The notes under the pieces are model-generated. The model was given only the letters and a program-made list of their open reading frames with translations. It made no database searches and was not told the DNA's origin. Source: Saccharomonospora sp. NB11 (GTDB lineage: Bacteria > Actinomycetota > Actinomycetes > Mycobacteriales > Pseudonocardiaceae). Taken from it: a stretch of 64,000 nt of DNA. The translations under genes were made by a program, and so were the position numbers. Below, piece after piece: positions 32,610-41,830 of the stretch. The stretch's first letter is position 1, and each line of letters opens with the position of its first letter. The stretch is taken from NCBI RefSeq assembly GCF_015910535.1, contig NZ_JACBJG010000010.1:1-64000 (forward strand), in the 5' to 3' direction.

Positions 32610-32740
32610 CCTCCGGTCAGCGCGTAGCGGCCAGTACCGGAGGTCTCTCCCACCGACGCGGACGTCGGCCGACGGCGCCGGGTGTCAGCGAGGACAGCCG
32701 TGTTGACGACGCCGCCGCGAAGGAATACTCCCCTCCACGA
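32610..32740 (-). ncRNA. yybP-ykoY manganese riboswitch upstream of terC
   Basis: The minus-strand leader contains GGGGAGTA at 32733-32726, CGTCAACAC near 32707, the CACCCGGCGCCGT stretch, and GAGACCTCCGG at 32647-32637. These are conserved blocks of the yybP-ykoY aptamer, in the right order. CCTCCGG (32643-32637) is exactly complementary to CCGGAGG (32616-32610), the terC ribosome site, and the 5' GGAGG at the aptamer base (near 32736) can compete for the same CCTCC. This suggests translational switching in which Mn2+ binding frees the ribosome site. The assignment rests on motif matching by eye. Confidence 0.8.
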
Positions 32741-32910
32741 ACGCCCACCATCATCTCGACTGTGACGCAGGATGACCAGTGGTGGTCGGCAGAGTCACCG
32801 CTGCGACACACGTAAGATCGGTCACATGACCCGAGCACGGTGTGCCGCCGCCCCGCCTCCGACCGTGACCCGCCGCAAATCGCCCGGAAACGCCCAATAG
32901 TGTGGCAACC

Positions 32911-35787
32911 GTGCCCCGAACTATGAAGTTGCGCGGCAAGCGCGCGCGCCTGCTCGGACTCGCGGCCGTGGCCGCCGTCCTCGCCACGGTCGCGCTGGTG
33001 TGGGTCGACGACGACGAACGTCCCACGCACACCACCCACGAGGCCGTCATCGACGTGGCCGCCGCTCCGGGCTCCGCCGAGCGCGTCCAGTTGGACACCA
33101 CGATGTACGTGCCGGCCACCACGCCCGCACCGGCCGTGTTGCTGCCGCACGGGTTCGGCGGTGACAAGAACAGCGTGACGCGTGAGGCCGAGGAGCTGGT
33201 CGAACGCGGGTTCGTCGTGCTCACCTACTCGGCCCGAGGATTCGGCCGCAGCACGGGCGAGATCGCGCTCAACGACCCCGACTACGAGGTCGCCGACGCC
33301 TCGCAGCTCGTGGACTACCTGGCCGACCGCCCCGAGGTGCAGCTCGATCAGGACGGCGATCCGCGCGTCGGTGTCACCGGTGCCTCGTACGGGGGCGCGC
33401 TGGCGCTGCTGCTCGCGGGCACCGACGATCGCGTCGACGTCATCGCACCCGTGATGACCTACAACGATCTCGCACAGGCGCTGCTGCCCAACGCCGCGAG
33501 CGCGGAGGACGTCGACGACGACACTCCCGCGCCGGGTGCCTTCGCCGAGAACGGGGTCTTCAAGCAGGCGTGGGCCGGGACTCTGTTCGCCGCCGGGCTG
33601 GGCCCGGCTCGCCCCGGCGCTCCCGGCGCCGAGGCACTGGAGCCGGGCGACGAGCCGGAGAACAACGACACCACCGGAGCCGTCCCCGGGTCCGGTGCGA
33701 GCGTGCCCGCTCCGGGGCAGAGCCGTCCTTCGCTCGACGCCGCGGCGAACGCGTGCGGGCGGTTCACCGAGCAGGTGTGCGCCGCCTACACCGACGTGGC
33801 CACCGACGGAATCGCCGAGGACGACACCCTTGCGCTGCTGCGTCGGGTCTCGCCCGCGTCGGTCACCGACCGGATCACCGTTCCGACGCTGCTGGTGCAG
33901 GGCACGGCCGACACGCTGTTCGGGCTCGACCAGGCCGACGAGAACGCCCGCCAGATCACCGAGGCGGGCGGTGAGGTCTCCGTCGTCTGGTACACGGGAG
34001 GCCACGACGGCGGAGTGCCGGGCCCGAAACTGCGCACCACCATCGCCGACTTCCTCGACCACCACCTGACCGGCAACGGCGACGACGTCGACTCTCGATT
34101 CAGCTACGACGTGCAGGGCGCGCTGCGCACCAACGGCACGCCCTCCGTCCGCACCGTCGAGGCCGGCGCCTACCCCGGTGTGGCCGCCGAACCGACCGAC
34201 CGGCGTCGCATCGCGTTGAACGGCGTCGAGCAGGTCGCGCAGCGACCGCCCGGTGCGACCCCCTCGGCCGTCAGCGGCATTCCCGGCATCAACTCCGCGG
34301 TGGCGAACTCGTCACGGCTGTCGGGGTTGTTCACCATCGACCCGCCCGGTCAGGCGGCCACCTTCACCTCGGAACCGGTCGACTCACAGGTGCTGATCAC
34401 CGGTGCCCCCACCGTCACGCTGAACGTCGCCGCGGCGAACGACGCGAGTAGCGGCGAGGACGCCGTGCTCTTCGTCAAGCTCTACGACGTCAACCCCGAC
34501 GGCAGCCGGACGTTGCCCGGCAGCGCGGTCGCACCGGTCCGGGTCCCGTCCCTGCCCGACGACGGGTCGGCGGCGGAGGTCACGGTCACGCTGCCGGGAA
34601 TCGTGCGACCCGTCGAAGCCGGTCACAGCCTGCAGCTCGTGGTGAGCACGACCGACCAGGCCTACGCGACGCCGACCGAACCGGCGGCATACCGGATCTC
34701 GCTGGCCGGTGACTCCGCCGTGTCGGTGCCGCTCGTCCCCGGCACCACGATGACGTCCGGCTGGCCCACCAGCCAGCTTCTGGGCATCGGAGGCGTGTTG
34801 GTCGCCGTGGGTGTCGTGGCGGTCGTCGCCGCGGTGCGGCGCAGGCGGTCGCACCACGTGGACCCGGAACTCGCCGACACACCCCTGGTCATTCGCAACC
34901 TGACGAAGTCGTACCCCGGCGGGTTGACCGCCGTGAAGGACCTGTCGTTCCGGGTGGAGCGCGGTCAGGTCCTGGGCCTGCTCGGCCCCAACGGAGCGGG
35001 GAAGACCACCACGCTGCGCATGTTGATGGGCCTGATCCAGCCGACCGACGGTGAGATCACCGTCTTCGGTCGGACGATCTCGCCGGGGGCGCCCGTGCTG
35101 TCCCGCATCGGCTCCTTCGTGGAGGGCTCGGGCTTCCTGCCTCATTTGTCCGGAGTCGAGAACCTCAAGCTCTACTGGGCCGCCACCGGTCGCCCCGCCG
35201 ACCAGGCCCACTTCGACGAGGCGCTGGAGATCGCCGGTCTCGGTTCCGCCGTGCACCGTCGAGTCCGCACCTACAGCCAGGGCATGCGTCAGCGACTCGC
35301 CATCGCCCAGGCCATGCTCGGTCTGCCGGACCTGCTCGTCCTCGACGAACCCACCAACGGGCTCGACCCGCCGCAGATCCACCAGATGCGGGAGGTGCTG
35401 CGTCGCTACGCGGCCACCGGGCGCACCGTCCTCGTGTCGAGCCACCTGCTCGCCGAGGTCGAACAGACCTGCACACACGTGGTCGTCATGCATCGCGGCT
35501 CCGTCGTCGCCGCTGGGGAGGTCGGGGACATCGCCTCCGCAGGAGGGGAAGCCACCTTCCGCGTGGACGCCCCGGACACCGCAGCGAAGGTGCTGCGCGA
35601 CACCGACGGCGTGGTGGGCGCGGAGGTCGAGGACGGTGTCGTCCACGCCGACCTCGGTGACGTGCCCCGATCGGCCGCCGTGGCCGCGCTGGTGCGCGCC
35701 GGTGTGGCCGTCGAGCAGGCGGGCCCGCGTCGCCGGTTGGAGGACGCGTTCCTCCAACTGGTCGGAGAAGGGGAGCAGGAACGATGA
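32911..35787 (+). CDS. S15/CocE-like hydrolase fused to ABC transporter ATPase
   Basis: 958-residue two-part protein. TM1 (LLGLAAVAAVLATVALVWV, about 13-31) is followed by an alpha/beta hydrolase with HGFGGDK near 79, ARGFGRSTG near 107, nucleophile GASYGG near 157, aspartate in QGTADTLF near 330 and histidine in GGHDGG near 364. Next come an X-Pro dipeptidyl-peptidase-type jelly roll (about 440-610), TM2 (LLGIGGVLVAVGVVAVVAAV, about 622-641), and an ABC ATPase with GPNGAGKTTT near 692, signature YSQGMRQRL near 788, LDEPTNGLDP near 809 and SSHLLAE near 844. The topology puts the hydrolase outside and the ATPase inside. GTG 32911 has TAGTGT ending seven bases upstream; GTG 32902 is an alternative. 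It overlaps the permease gene by 4 bp (ATGA). Confidence 0.88.
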   Translation: MPRTMKLRGKRARLLGLAAVAAVLATVALVWVDDDERPTHTTHEAVIDVAAAPGSAERVQLDTTMYVPATTPAPAVLLPHGFGGDKNSVTREAEELVERGFVVLTYSARGFGRSTGEIALNDPDYEVADASQLVDYLADRPEVQLDQDGDPRVGVTGASYGGALALLLAGTDDRVDVIAPVMTYNDLAQALLPNAASAEDVDDDTPAPGAFAENGVFKQAWAGTLFAAGLGPARPGAPGAEALEPGDEPENNDTTGAVPGSGASVPAPGQSRPSLDAAANACGRFTEQVCAAYTDVATDGIAEDDTLALLRRVSPASVTDRITVPTLLVQGTADTLFGLDQADENARQITEAGGEVSVVWYTGGHDGGVPGPKLRTTIADFLDHHLTGNGDDVDSRFSYDVQGALRTNGTPSVRTVEAGAYPGVAAEPTDRRRIALNGVEQVAQRPPGATPSAVSGIPGINSAVANSSRLSGLFTIDPPGQAATFTSEPVDSQVLITGAPTVTLNVAAANDASSGEDAVLFVKLYDVNPDGSRTLPGSAVAPVRVPSLPDDGSAAEVTVTLPGIVRPVEAGHSLQLVVSTTDQAYATPTEPAAYRISLAGDSAVSVPLVPGTTMTSGWPTSQLLGIGGVLVAVGVVAVVAAVRRRRSHHVDPELADTPLVIRNLTKSYPGGLTAVKDLSFRVERGQVLGLLGPNGAGKTTTLRMLMGLIQPTDGEITVFGRTISPGAPVLSRIGSFVEGSGFLPHLSGVENLKLYWAATGRPADQAHFDEALEIAGLGSAVHRRVRTYSQGMRQRLAIAQAMLGLPDLLVLDEPTNGLDPPQIHQMREVLRRYAATGRTVLVSSHLLAEVEQTCTHVVVMHRGSVVAAGEVGDIASAGGEATFRVDAPDTAAKVLRDTDGVVGAEVEDGVVHADLGDVPRSAAVAALVRAGVAVEQAGPRRRLEDAFLQLVGEGEQER

Positions 35788-36734
35788 GCAAGGCCGACAA
35801 GCCCGAGACCCTCGCCTCCGCCGGCGTGCACACCGATCCGGCCGCGCTGGAAGAACTCAGCGCGGCCGGAGCCCCGAGCACCGAGGTCGGTCGCGATGGC
35901 GGCGTGGTCGGGTATCGGCCGGGTCGGACGCTGCGGCTCGGCGTGGAGCTCCGACGTCAGTTGCGTCGGCGCCGCACGCAACTGGTGCTGGCCCTCGTGG
36001 CGTTGTTGCCGATCATCCTGGTGATCGCGTTCGAGATCGGGGACGCCAACCCGAATCGCAGGTCCGGCGCGTTCATCGACCTGGCGACCGCCAGCGCGCC
36101 GAACTTCGTCGTGGTGGCGATGCTCGTCTCGGGCTCGTTCCTGCTGCCGATGATCGTCGCGCTGTACTTCGGTGACACGGTCGCCAGCGAGGCGTCGTGG
36201 TCGAGCATGAAATACCTGCTGGCCATTCCCGTGCCACGGCACCGGTTGCTGCGGCAGAAAGCCGTCGCCTCGGCGCTGCTGTCGGCGTTCACGCTGACGC
36301 TGCTGCCGTTGGTCGCTCTCGTGGTCGGGGTGGTGTGGTACGGCGCAGGCAGCGCGATCAGCCCGACGGGCGACTCCGTGTCGTTCGGCGCGAGCCTCGT
36401 CGCGATCACGCTGGGCACGGTCTACGTGATCATCCAACTGTCCTGGGTGGCCGCACTCGGCCTGCTGCTGAGCGTGTCCACCGACACCCCGCTGGGAGCG
36501 GTCGGCGGGACGGTGCTGGTGTCGATCCTGTCGCAGATCCTCGACCAGATCACCGCGCTCGGCGACCTCCGAGAGTTCCTGCCCACGCACTTCGCCTTCG
36601 CGTGGATGGAGCTGATCGCCACCGACGTCGACTGGACGAACATGGCGAGCGGTGTGCTCTCCGCCGTGGTGTACGCGGCGGTGTTCGGCATGCTCGCTGC
36701 GCGCCGATTCGCCACGAAGGACATTACGAGCTGA
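35784..36734 (+). CDS. ABC-2 type transporter permease
   Basis: 316-residue membrane subunit. A hydrophilic N-terminus of about 65 residues precedes six predicted TM segments, including LVLALVALLPIILVIAFEIG, FVVVAMLVSGSFLLPMIVAL and FTLTLLPLVALVVGVVW. DTVASEASWSSMKYLLAIPV then PRHRLLRQK is typical of ABC-2 permeases (NatB/YhaP-like). It should pair with the ATPase half of the preceding fusion protein, with which it shares an ATGA overlap. The exported substrate is unknown. The hydrolase half may process something the pump exports, which is inference. Confidence 0.88.
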   Translation: MSKADKPETLASAGVHTDPAALEELSAAGAPSTEVGRDGGVVGYRPGRTLRLGVELRRQLRRRRTQLVLALVALLPIILVIAFEIGDANPNRRSGAFIDLATASAPNFVVVAMLVSGSFLLPMIVALYFGDTVASEASWSSMKYLLAIPVPRHRLLRQKAVASALLSAFTLTLLPLVALVVGVVWYGAGSAISPTGDSVSFGASLVAITLGTVYVIIQLSWVAALGLLLSVSTDTPLGAVGGTVLVSILSQILDQITALGDLREFLPTHFAFAWMELIATDVDWTNMASGVLSAVVYAAVFGMLAARRFATKDITS

Positions 36735-36907
36735 CTTGCCGTGGTGCCTGCGTGATCGCCGACCGCAGGCACCCCGCCGGTCACCGTGCGACGAGCGTGC
36801 GACTCCCCTGTCGGCACGGATGGCAGGGAGGGCGGGGGCGCGTGACAATGGCAGAACGCGTCCATTTCCGCCCCACTAGTCCCGCACGTACCTTTCGAGG
36901 GGTTCGC

Positions 36908-37288
36908 ATGGCTCGACCGGTTCACTTCGAGATCCACGCCACCGACCCGGAGCGCGCGATCACCTTCTACACGACGGTGTTCGACTGGATGTTCGAGCGG
37001 TCGGGTACGGAACCCTACTGGCTGATCACCACCGGTGAGGGCTCGGCCCTCGACGGCGGGCTCGCCCTCCGCGAAGGCCCCATGCCCGACCACGAGGCGA
37101 GCGTCAACGCCTTCCCCCTGACCATGGAGGTGGCCAACCTCGACCTCGTGACCCGCGAGGTCGAGCAGGCCGGCGGCGTGGTCGTCGTCGAGAAGCGGGC
37201 GATCACCGACGTCGGGTGGATCACCTACTGTCGCGACCCCGAGGGCAACCTGTTCGGCATGCTCCAGCCGGACCCGACCGCGGAGTGA
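36908..37288 (+). CDS. VOC family (glyoxalase/bleomycin-resistance fold) protein
   Basis: 126-residue single-domain protein of the vicinal-oxygen-chelate superfamily. It begins MARPVHFEIHATDPERAITF, with a potential metal-ligand histidine, and the second repeat contains RDPEGNLFGMLQPD with a C-terminal glutamate-region pattern. Function may be enzymatic or ligand-binding; nothing in the context decides it. AGGGG precedes ATG 36908. It is convergent with uvrB (36 bp between stops). The 170 bp upstream, after the permease, contain no other gene. Confidence 0.82.
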   Translation: MARPVHFEIHATDPERAITFYTTVFDWMFERSGTEPYWLITTGEGSALDGGLALREGPMPDHEASVNAFPLTMEVANLDLVTREVEQAGGVVVVEKRAITDVGWITYCRDPEGNLFGMLQPDPTAE

Positions 37289-37324
37289 GCGAGCCGGGTC
37301 CGACCGTCACTACACTCGCTCCGC

Positions 37325-39484
37325 TCACTGCACTCCAGCGGCGTCCATTCCGCGCAGTTCTTTCTTCAGTTCCGCGACCTCGTCGCGCAGTCGCGCCGCC
37401 AGCTCGAACTGCAGATCGCGGGCGGCCTGCATCATCTGGTCGGTGAGCTGCTGGATGAGGTCGGCGAGTTCCGCACGCGGCATGTTCGAGACCTCACGGT
37501 CCACGAGGACCCCCGAACTGCGCACCCGGTCGCCCTGTTCCGGCTTCTTGCCGCGCGAGGCGTTGCGGCCCGAGCCGCCCACCTCGATCGCCTCCTCGGA
37601 GTCCTCCGCCTCCGTGTAGACGCGGTCGAGGATGTCGGCGATCTTCTTGCGCAACGGCTGCGGGTCGATGCCGTGTTCCTCGTTGTACGCGATCTGCTTG
37701 GCGCGCCGTCGGTTGGTCTCGTCGATGGCGTACTGCATCGAGTCGGTCACCGTGTCCGCGTACATGTGGACCTGCCCGGACACGTTCCGCGCGGCACGAC
37801 CGATCGTCTGGATCAGCGAGGTGCCACTGCGCAGGAAGCCCTCCTTGTCGGCGTCGAGGATCGCCACGAGTGACACCTCGGGCAGGTCGAGCCCTTCCCG
37901 CAGGAGGTTGATGCCGACGAGGACGTCGAAGTCGCCCGACCGCAACTGTCGGAGCAACTCCACCCGGCGCAGCGTGTCGACCTCGGAGTGCAGGTAGCGC
38001 ACCCGGATGCCGAGTTCGAGCAGATAGTCGGTGAGGTCCTCGGCCATCTTCTTGGTCAGCGTGGTGACCAAGACCCGCTCGTCCTTCTCGGCACGCACGC
38101 GGATCTCGTGCACCAGGTCGTCGATCTGCCCCTCGGTGGGTTTGACGATCACCTCGGGGTCGACGAGTCCGGTCGGCCGAATGACCTGCTCGACGAACTC
38201 CCCGCCCGTCTGCCCCATCTCGTAGGGCCCCGGCGTGGCGGACAGGTACACGGTCTGTCCGATCCGGTCGGAGAATTCCTCCCAGGTCAAGGGCCGGTTG
38301 TCCAGCGCGCTGGGCAGCCGGAACCCGTGCTCGACCAACGTCCGCTTCCGGGAGGCGTCGCCCTCGTACATGCCGCCGATCTGCGGCACCGTGACGTGGG
38401 ACTCGTCGATGACCAGCAGGAAATCCTCGGGGAAGTAGTCGAGCAGCGTGGCCGGCGCCGAGCCCGGCGGGCGTCCGTCGACGTGGCGCGAGTAGTTCTC
38501 GATGCCCGAGCAGAACCCGACCTGACGCATCATCTCGATGTCATAGGTGGTGCGCATCCGAAGCCGCTGGGCCTCCAGCAACTTGCCCTGCTTCTCCAGC
38601 TTCGCGAGCTGTTCCTCCAGCTCGGCCTCGATGCCGCGGATGGCCTTCTCCATCCGCTCCGGACCCGCGACGTAGTGGGTCGCGGGGAAGATGCGCACCT
38701 CGTCGACCTCCCTGACGATGTCGCCGGTCAACGGGTGCAGGTAATACAGCCGGTCGATCTCGTCGCCGAAGAACTCGACGCGGACCGCCAGCTCCTCGTA
38801 GGCGGGGATGATCTCCACCGTGTCCCCGCGCACCCGGAAGGTGCCGCGCGCGAACGCCAGGTCGTTGCGCGTGTACTGCACGTCCACCAACGCGCGCAGG
38901 AACGTGTCGCGGTCGACCTCCTCGCCCACGGCGAGCCTGCTGGAACGGTCGAGGTAGGACTGCGGGGTACCGAGGCCGTAGATGCACGACACACTCGACA
39001 CCACGATGACGTCCCGGCGGGACAACAGGTTCATGGTGGCGGAGTGCCGCAACCGTTCGACGTCGTCGTTGATCGACGAGTCCTTCTCGATGTAGGTGTC
39101 GGTCTGCGGAACGTACGCCTCGGGCTGGTAGTAGTCGTAGTAGCTGACGAAGTACTCCACCGCGTTGTTCGGGAAGAACCCACGCAGTTCGTTCGCCAGT
39201 TGCGCCGCGAGCGTCTTGTTGGGCGCCATCACCAATGTCGGTCGCTGCACGCGCTCGATCAGCCAGGCCGTGGTCGCGGACTTGCCCGTGCCGGTGGCGC
39301 CGAGCAGGACGACGTCCTTCTCCCCTGCCTTCAGCCTGCGTTCCAGCTCGTCGATCGCCTGGGGCTGGTCACCGGCAGGCTCGTAGTCGCTGACCACCTT
39401 GAACCGACCGTCCGACCGAGGGATGTCGGAGACAGGCCGAAACTCCGAGTGGGCGAGTACAGGGTGTTCGGTCGCGAAAGCCAC
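37325..39484 (-). CDS. uvrB: Excinuclease ABC subunit B
   Basis: Damage-verifying helicase-like subunit of nucleotide excision repair. The 719-residue protein has helicase motif [16 protein letters not shown] near residue 46, followed by [15 protein letters not shown] of the beta-hairpin region. Further motifs are [46 protein letters not shown] and QTIGRAARN. The C-terminal UVR/UvrC-binding motif is [22 protein letters not shown] 39484 fits the known N-terminus. TACCCT ends seven bases upstream (39497-39492), so the transcript is probably leaderless. No clear SOS box is seen. Confidence 0.97.
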   Translation of the reverse strand: MAFATEHPVLAHSEFRPVSDIPRSDGRFKVVSDYEPAGDQPQAIDELERRLKAGEKDVVLLGATGTGKSATTAWLIERVQRPTLVMAPNKTLAAQLANELRGFFPNNAVEYFVSYYDYYQPEAYVPQTDTYIEKDSSINDDVERLRHSATMNLLSRRDVIVVSSVSCIYGLGTPQSYLDRSSRLAVGEEVDRDTFLRALVDVQYTRNDLAFARGTFRVRGDTVEIIPAYEELAVRVEFFGDEIDRLYYLHPLTGDIVREVDEVRIFPATHYVAGPERMEKAIRGIEAELEEQLAKLEKQGKLLEAQRLRMRTTYDIEMMRQVGFCSGIENYSRHVDGRPPGSAPATLLDYFPEDFLLVIDESHVTVPQIGGMYEGDASRKRTLVEHGFRLPSALDNRPLTWEEFSDRIGQTVYLSATPGPYEMGQTGGEFVEQVIRPTGLVDPEVIVKPTEGQIDDLVHEIRVRAEKDERVLVTTLTKKMAEDLTDYLLELGIRVRYLHSEVDTLRRVELLRQLRSGDFDVLVGINLLREGLDLPEVSLVAILDADKEGFLRSGTSLIQTIGRAARNVSGQVHMYADTVTDSMQYAIDETNRRRAKQIAYNEEHGIDPQPLRKKIADILDRVYTEAEDSEEAIEVGGSGRNASRGKKPEQGDRVRSSGVLVDREVSNMPRAELADLIQQLTDQMMQAARDLQFELAARLRDEVAELKKELRGMDAAGVQ

Positions 39485-39534
39485 GTCATCCAGGGTAGAC
39501 ACCCCGACCGACATTTCTGCCCGAGCGAACGCGC

Positions 39535-39810
39535 TCAGCTCGCGACGCGGAGGATGTCGAGTTCGCGGCGTCGCAGTCCGTCGGCGGCGAGTGACAGGCA
39601 ACGCACACACGGCATACCGCGGATCGACGGCAGCCATTCGGACTCGCCGCGCCGCAACACCGCGCCGCAGAACGCCTCCAGCCAGTCGGGTACACCGTCG
39701 ACGTCGGGAACCGGAACGACGTGACACACCCGTCGGGACTCCCCGACGACGCCTCGCCGTAACCGAGCGAGCACGACGGCGACACCCGGTTCACGCATCG
39801 CGGACCCCAT
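39535..39810 (-). CDS. Small conserved-looking hypothetical protein with CxxC
   Basis: 91-residue protein from ATG 39810. I do not recognise a family. The sequence contains a cysteine in [11 protein letters not shown] and a CVRC pair near residue 70 in [18 protein letters not shown], which could bind metal together. TACACT ends seven bases before the ATG (39823-39818), the same leaderless signal seen at other genes here, and this is the main support for the start. It lies 50 bp beyond the uvrB start on the same strand and precedes no obvious partner. Confidence 0.55.
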   Translation of the reverse strand: MGSAMREPGVAVVLARLRRGVVGESRRVCHVVPVPDVDGVPDWLEAFCGAVLRRGESEWLPSIRGMPCVRCLSLAADGLRRRELDILRVAS

Positions 39811-39930
39811 GCGACAGAGTGTAATGCTGGTCACGCGGGCACTCTTCGTGTCGAGCGACCAAAAGTCGAGCCGGCGGACTGGTCCGTCGGACTGAAAAGT
39901 CACCTCACCGCGCGAGGAGTCGCGGCGTCT

Positions 39931-41178
39931 CTACTGTCTCGTCAGCACAGCGCCGCCGAGTCGGTCGCAGAGTTTGAGCGCCAACTCGACGTCGAGCCGC
40001 CGCGTTGCGAGCGGGACCGCGAGCAGCTCCTCCGCCTTCCGGACGCGGTACTGCACCGAGTTCTTGTGCAGGCCCAACAGCCCCGCCGCGGCGGTGTAGC
40101 TGCTGCCCGTCTCCAGGAACACCCGCAACGTCGTACGGAGTCGGTGCGCCGTTGGCTCGTCGGAGGCCAGCCGCCCCAGGACGTACTCCACCCAGGTCCG
40201 GGCCGACGGCAGGTCGGAGGTCATGAGCGCAACCGCTCCGACGTCCGAGAACGCCAGCACCCGCGCGCTGTCCTTTCCCGCCGCCAACGCGAGTGCCTGC
40301 ACCCGCACGGCCTGCCGGTGTGTGGTGCGGAAACCCTCGACCCCGTGCGCCGGGTCGCCGAGCGCGACCCGCACCTCGGAATCCAACTCCGACACCTGCC
40401 GCTCCACCTCGGCGACGTCGAGCGTGGAGAGCGGAAGCCACACCCACGCGGTCAGCTCGTCGTGCGGCACGAACAGCGGATCACCGGACGTGGCCGCTCG
40501 CCCCACGCGATGCGCGAGAACCTCCAGCTCGGCCAACGGGTCCTTCGGCTCGGGGTGCTCGGGATACCACGCGACGAGGCCGACGTGGTCGCCCCGCAGG
40601 CGGTAGCCCAGCGCCGCCTCGCTCGCGCCGATCTCGGTGACGTCCCCGTCGAGCACGGCGCGCACTCGCGTGGCTCGAACGGCACTGCGGTTGAGCAGCC
40701 AGCGTCCGCGCTCCTCCTCGTAGACGGCCATCACCTGGCGGGTCACCCCGTCGATGAACCGGAAGGTGGTGCTGACGGCGTGACGCAGCGAGTGACCGAG
40801 TTGCTTCGCTTCGGGAATGCGGGCGGTGCCCTCCGCGAGCGCCGTCTCCAGCACCGCCGCCTGACCGAGGTAGTAGGCCCGCACGAGGTCGCTCACCGGT
40901 GTTCCCCGCTGGGCGAGGCGTCGCGCGTACTCGACTGCGGCTGCAGGAGCCTGGACGCGATCCGGGTCGAGGCCGCGTTGGAACATCCGCAACGCGGTGT
41001 CGATGTTGGCGAAGACGCTGGCCGACAACAGGGTCACCATGGCCTCGTCGTCGTGCACGAGATGAGGCACTTCCCGTTCGTACAGCGCGAGGAGAGTTCC
41101 GGTCAGTTCCTCCACCCGATCGGCCAGCGCGGTCGCGACCTCCGCGAGCCACATGCGGGCGTCGACCTGCTGTTGCAC
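39931..41178 (-). CDS. PucR family transcriptional regulator
   Basis: 415-residue regulator. The C-terminal PucR-type HTH (HTH_30) is SSYTAAAGLLGLHKNSVQYR continuing VRKAEEL, near residues 365-390. The central GGDEF-like CdaR domain spans about 165-290 (VGLVAWYPEHPEP). The N-terminal helical sensor region resembles the RsbR-like/PucR N-domain. Ligand and targets are unknown. GTG 41178 is preferred because TAGAGT (41190-41185) ends six bases upstream; GTG 41184 is an alternative. The gene is divergent from the DUF402 gene, with 59 bp between the starts, so it may control that gene or itself. Confidence 0.87.
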   Translation of the reverse strand: MQQQVDARMWLAEVATALADRVEELTGTLLALYEREVPHLVHDDEAMVTLLSASVFANIDTALRMFQRGLDPDRVQAPAAAVEYARRLAQRGTPVSDLVRAYYLGQAAVLETALAEGTARIPEAKQLGHSLRHAVSTTFRFIDGVTRQVMAVYEEERGRWLLNRSAVRATRVRAVLDGDVTEIGASEAALGYRLRGDHVGLVAWYPEHPEPKDPLAELEVLAHRVGRAATSGDPLFVPHDELTAWVWLPLSTLDVAEVERQVSELDSEVRVALGDPAHGVEGFRTTHRQAVRVQALALAAGKDSARVLAFSDVGAVALMTSDLPSARTWVEYVLGRLASDEPTAHRLRTTLRVFLETGSSYTAAAGLLGLHKNSVQYRVRKAEELLAVPLATRRLDVELALKLCDRLGGAVLTRQ

Positions 41179-41237
41179 GCCCACACTCTAGACGTGACGT
41201 GGCTCGCGTCCGGGAGGATGGTCCAGTATGTGCGGGT

Positions 41238-41762
41238 ATGGGCGCTCATCCGCCGAAGTGTGAACGGTTCGACCTCTCCCGCAACGTCAACGTCGATCCG
41301 AAGGGGATCGACAGGGCCGTGGACGAGTTCCGACTCACGGACCACGGCCTCTATCTGGCGCGCCCCACGCCCGGACGACCGCAGTTCCATTACCTGGAGT
41401 CCTGGATCCTGCCCTCGGTCGGACTGCGGGTGACCGACTTCTGGTTCAACCCCGGGCACGAGCGGGATCAGGACTTCTACGTGGACGTGGTGTCGGTCGA
41501 GGCGGGACAGGACATGTGGGTCACCACCGACCTCTACCTCGATCTCGCGGTCCGCACGAACCGGTCTGTGACCGTGCTGGACACCGACGAACTGCTGGAG
41601 GCGACGACGGTCGGCCTGCTGTCGCGGGACGACGCCCGGGACGCGCTGGAACGCACCTACCGCACGGTCGACGCGCTGGCCGTGCACGACTACGACCTGC
41701 CCCGTTGGCTCGCGAGCATCGGACTGCCGACGACGTGGCGCAGGCACCCGCCGACCGGCTGA
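41238..41762 (+). CDS. DUF402 domain protein (FomD-like)
   Basis: 174-residue protein. The core GLYLARPTPGRPQFHYLESW then PGHERDQDFYVDVVSVEAG and DLYLDLAVRTNRSVTVLDTD carries the acidic residues typical of DUF402 hydrolases. Family members include nucleoside diphosphate phosphatases and FomD, a CMP-phosphonate hydrolase. Here it is a stand-alone protein whose substrate is unknown. ATG 41238 gives the full domain. The start region has no ribosome site. Its promoter must lie in the short interval shared with pucR. Confidence 0.8.
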   Translation: MGAHPPKCERFDLSRNVNVDPKGIDRAVDEFRLTDHGLYLARPTPGRPQFHYLESWILPSVGLRVTDFWFNPGHERDQDFYVDVVSVEAGQDMWVTTDLYLDLAVRTNRSVTVLDTDELLEATTVGLLSRDDARDALERTYRTVDALAVHDYDLPRWLASIGLPTTWRRHPPTG

Positions 41763-41830
41763 GCGCGAAGCCCGCCACCCGTGACAGCTCGCCGCTGGGT
41801 GCGCCCACCGGCCGACTCCCGGCTTTGGTC

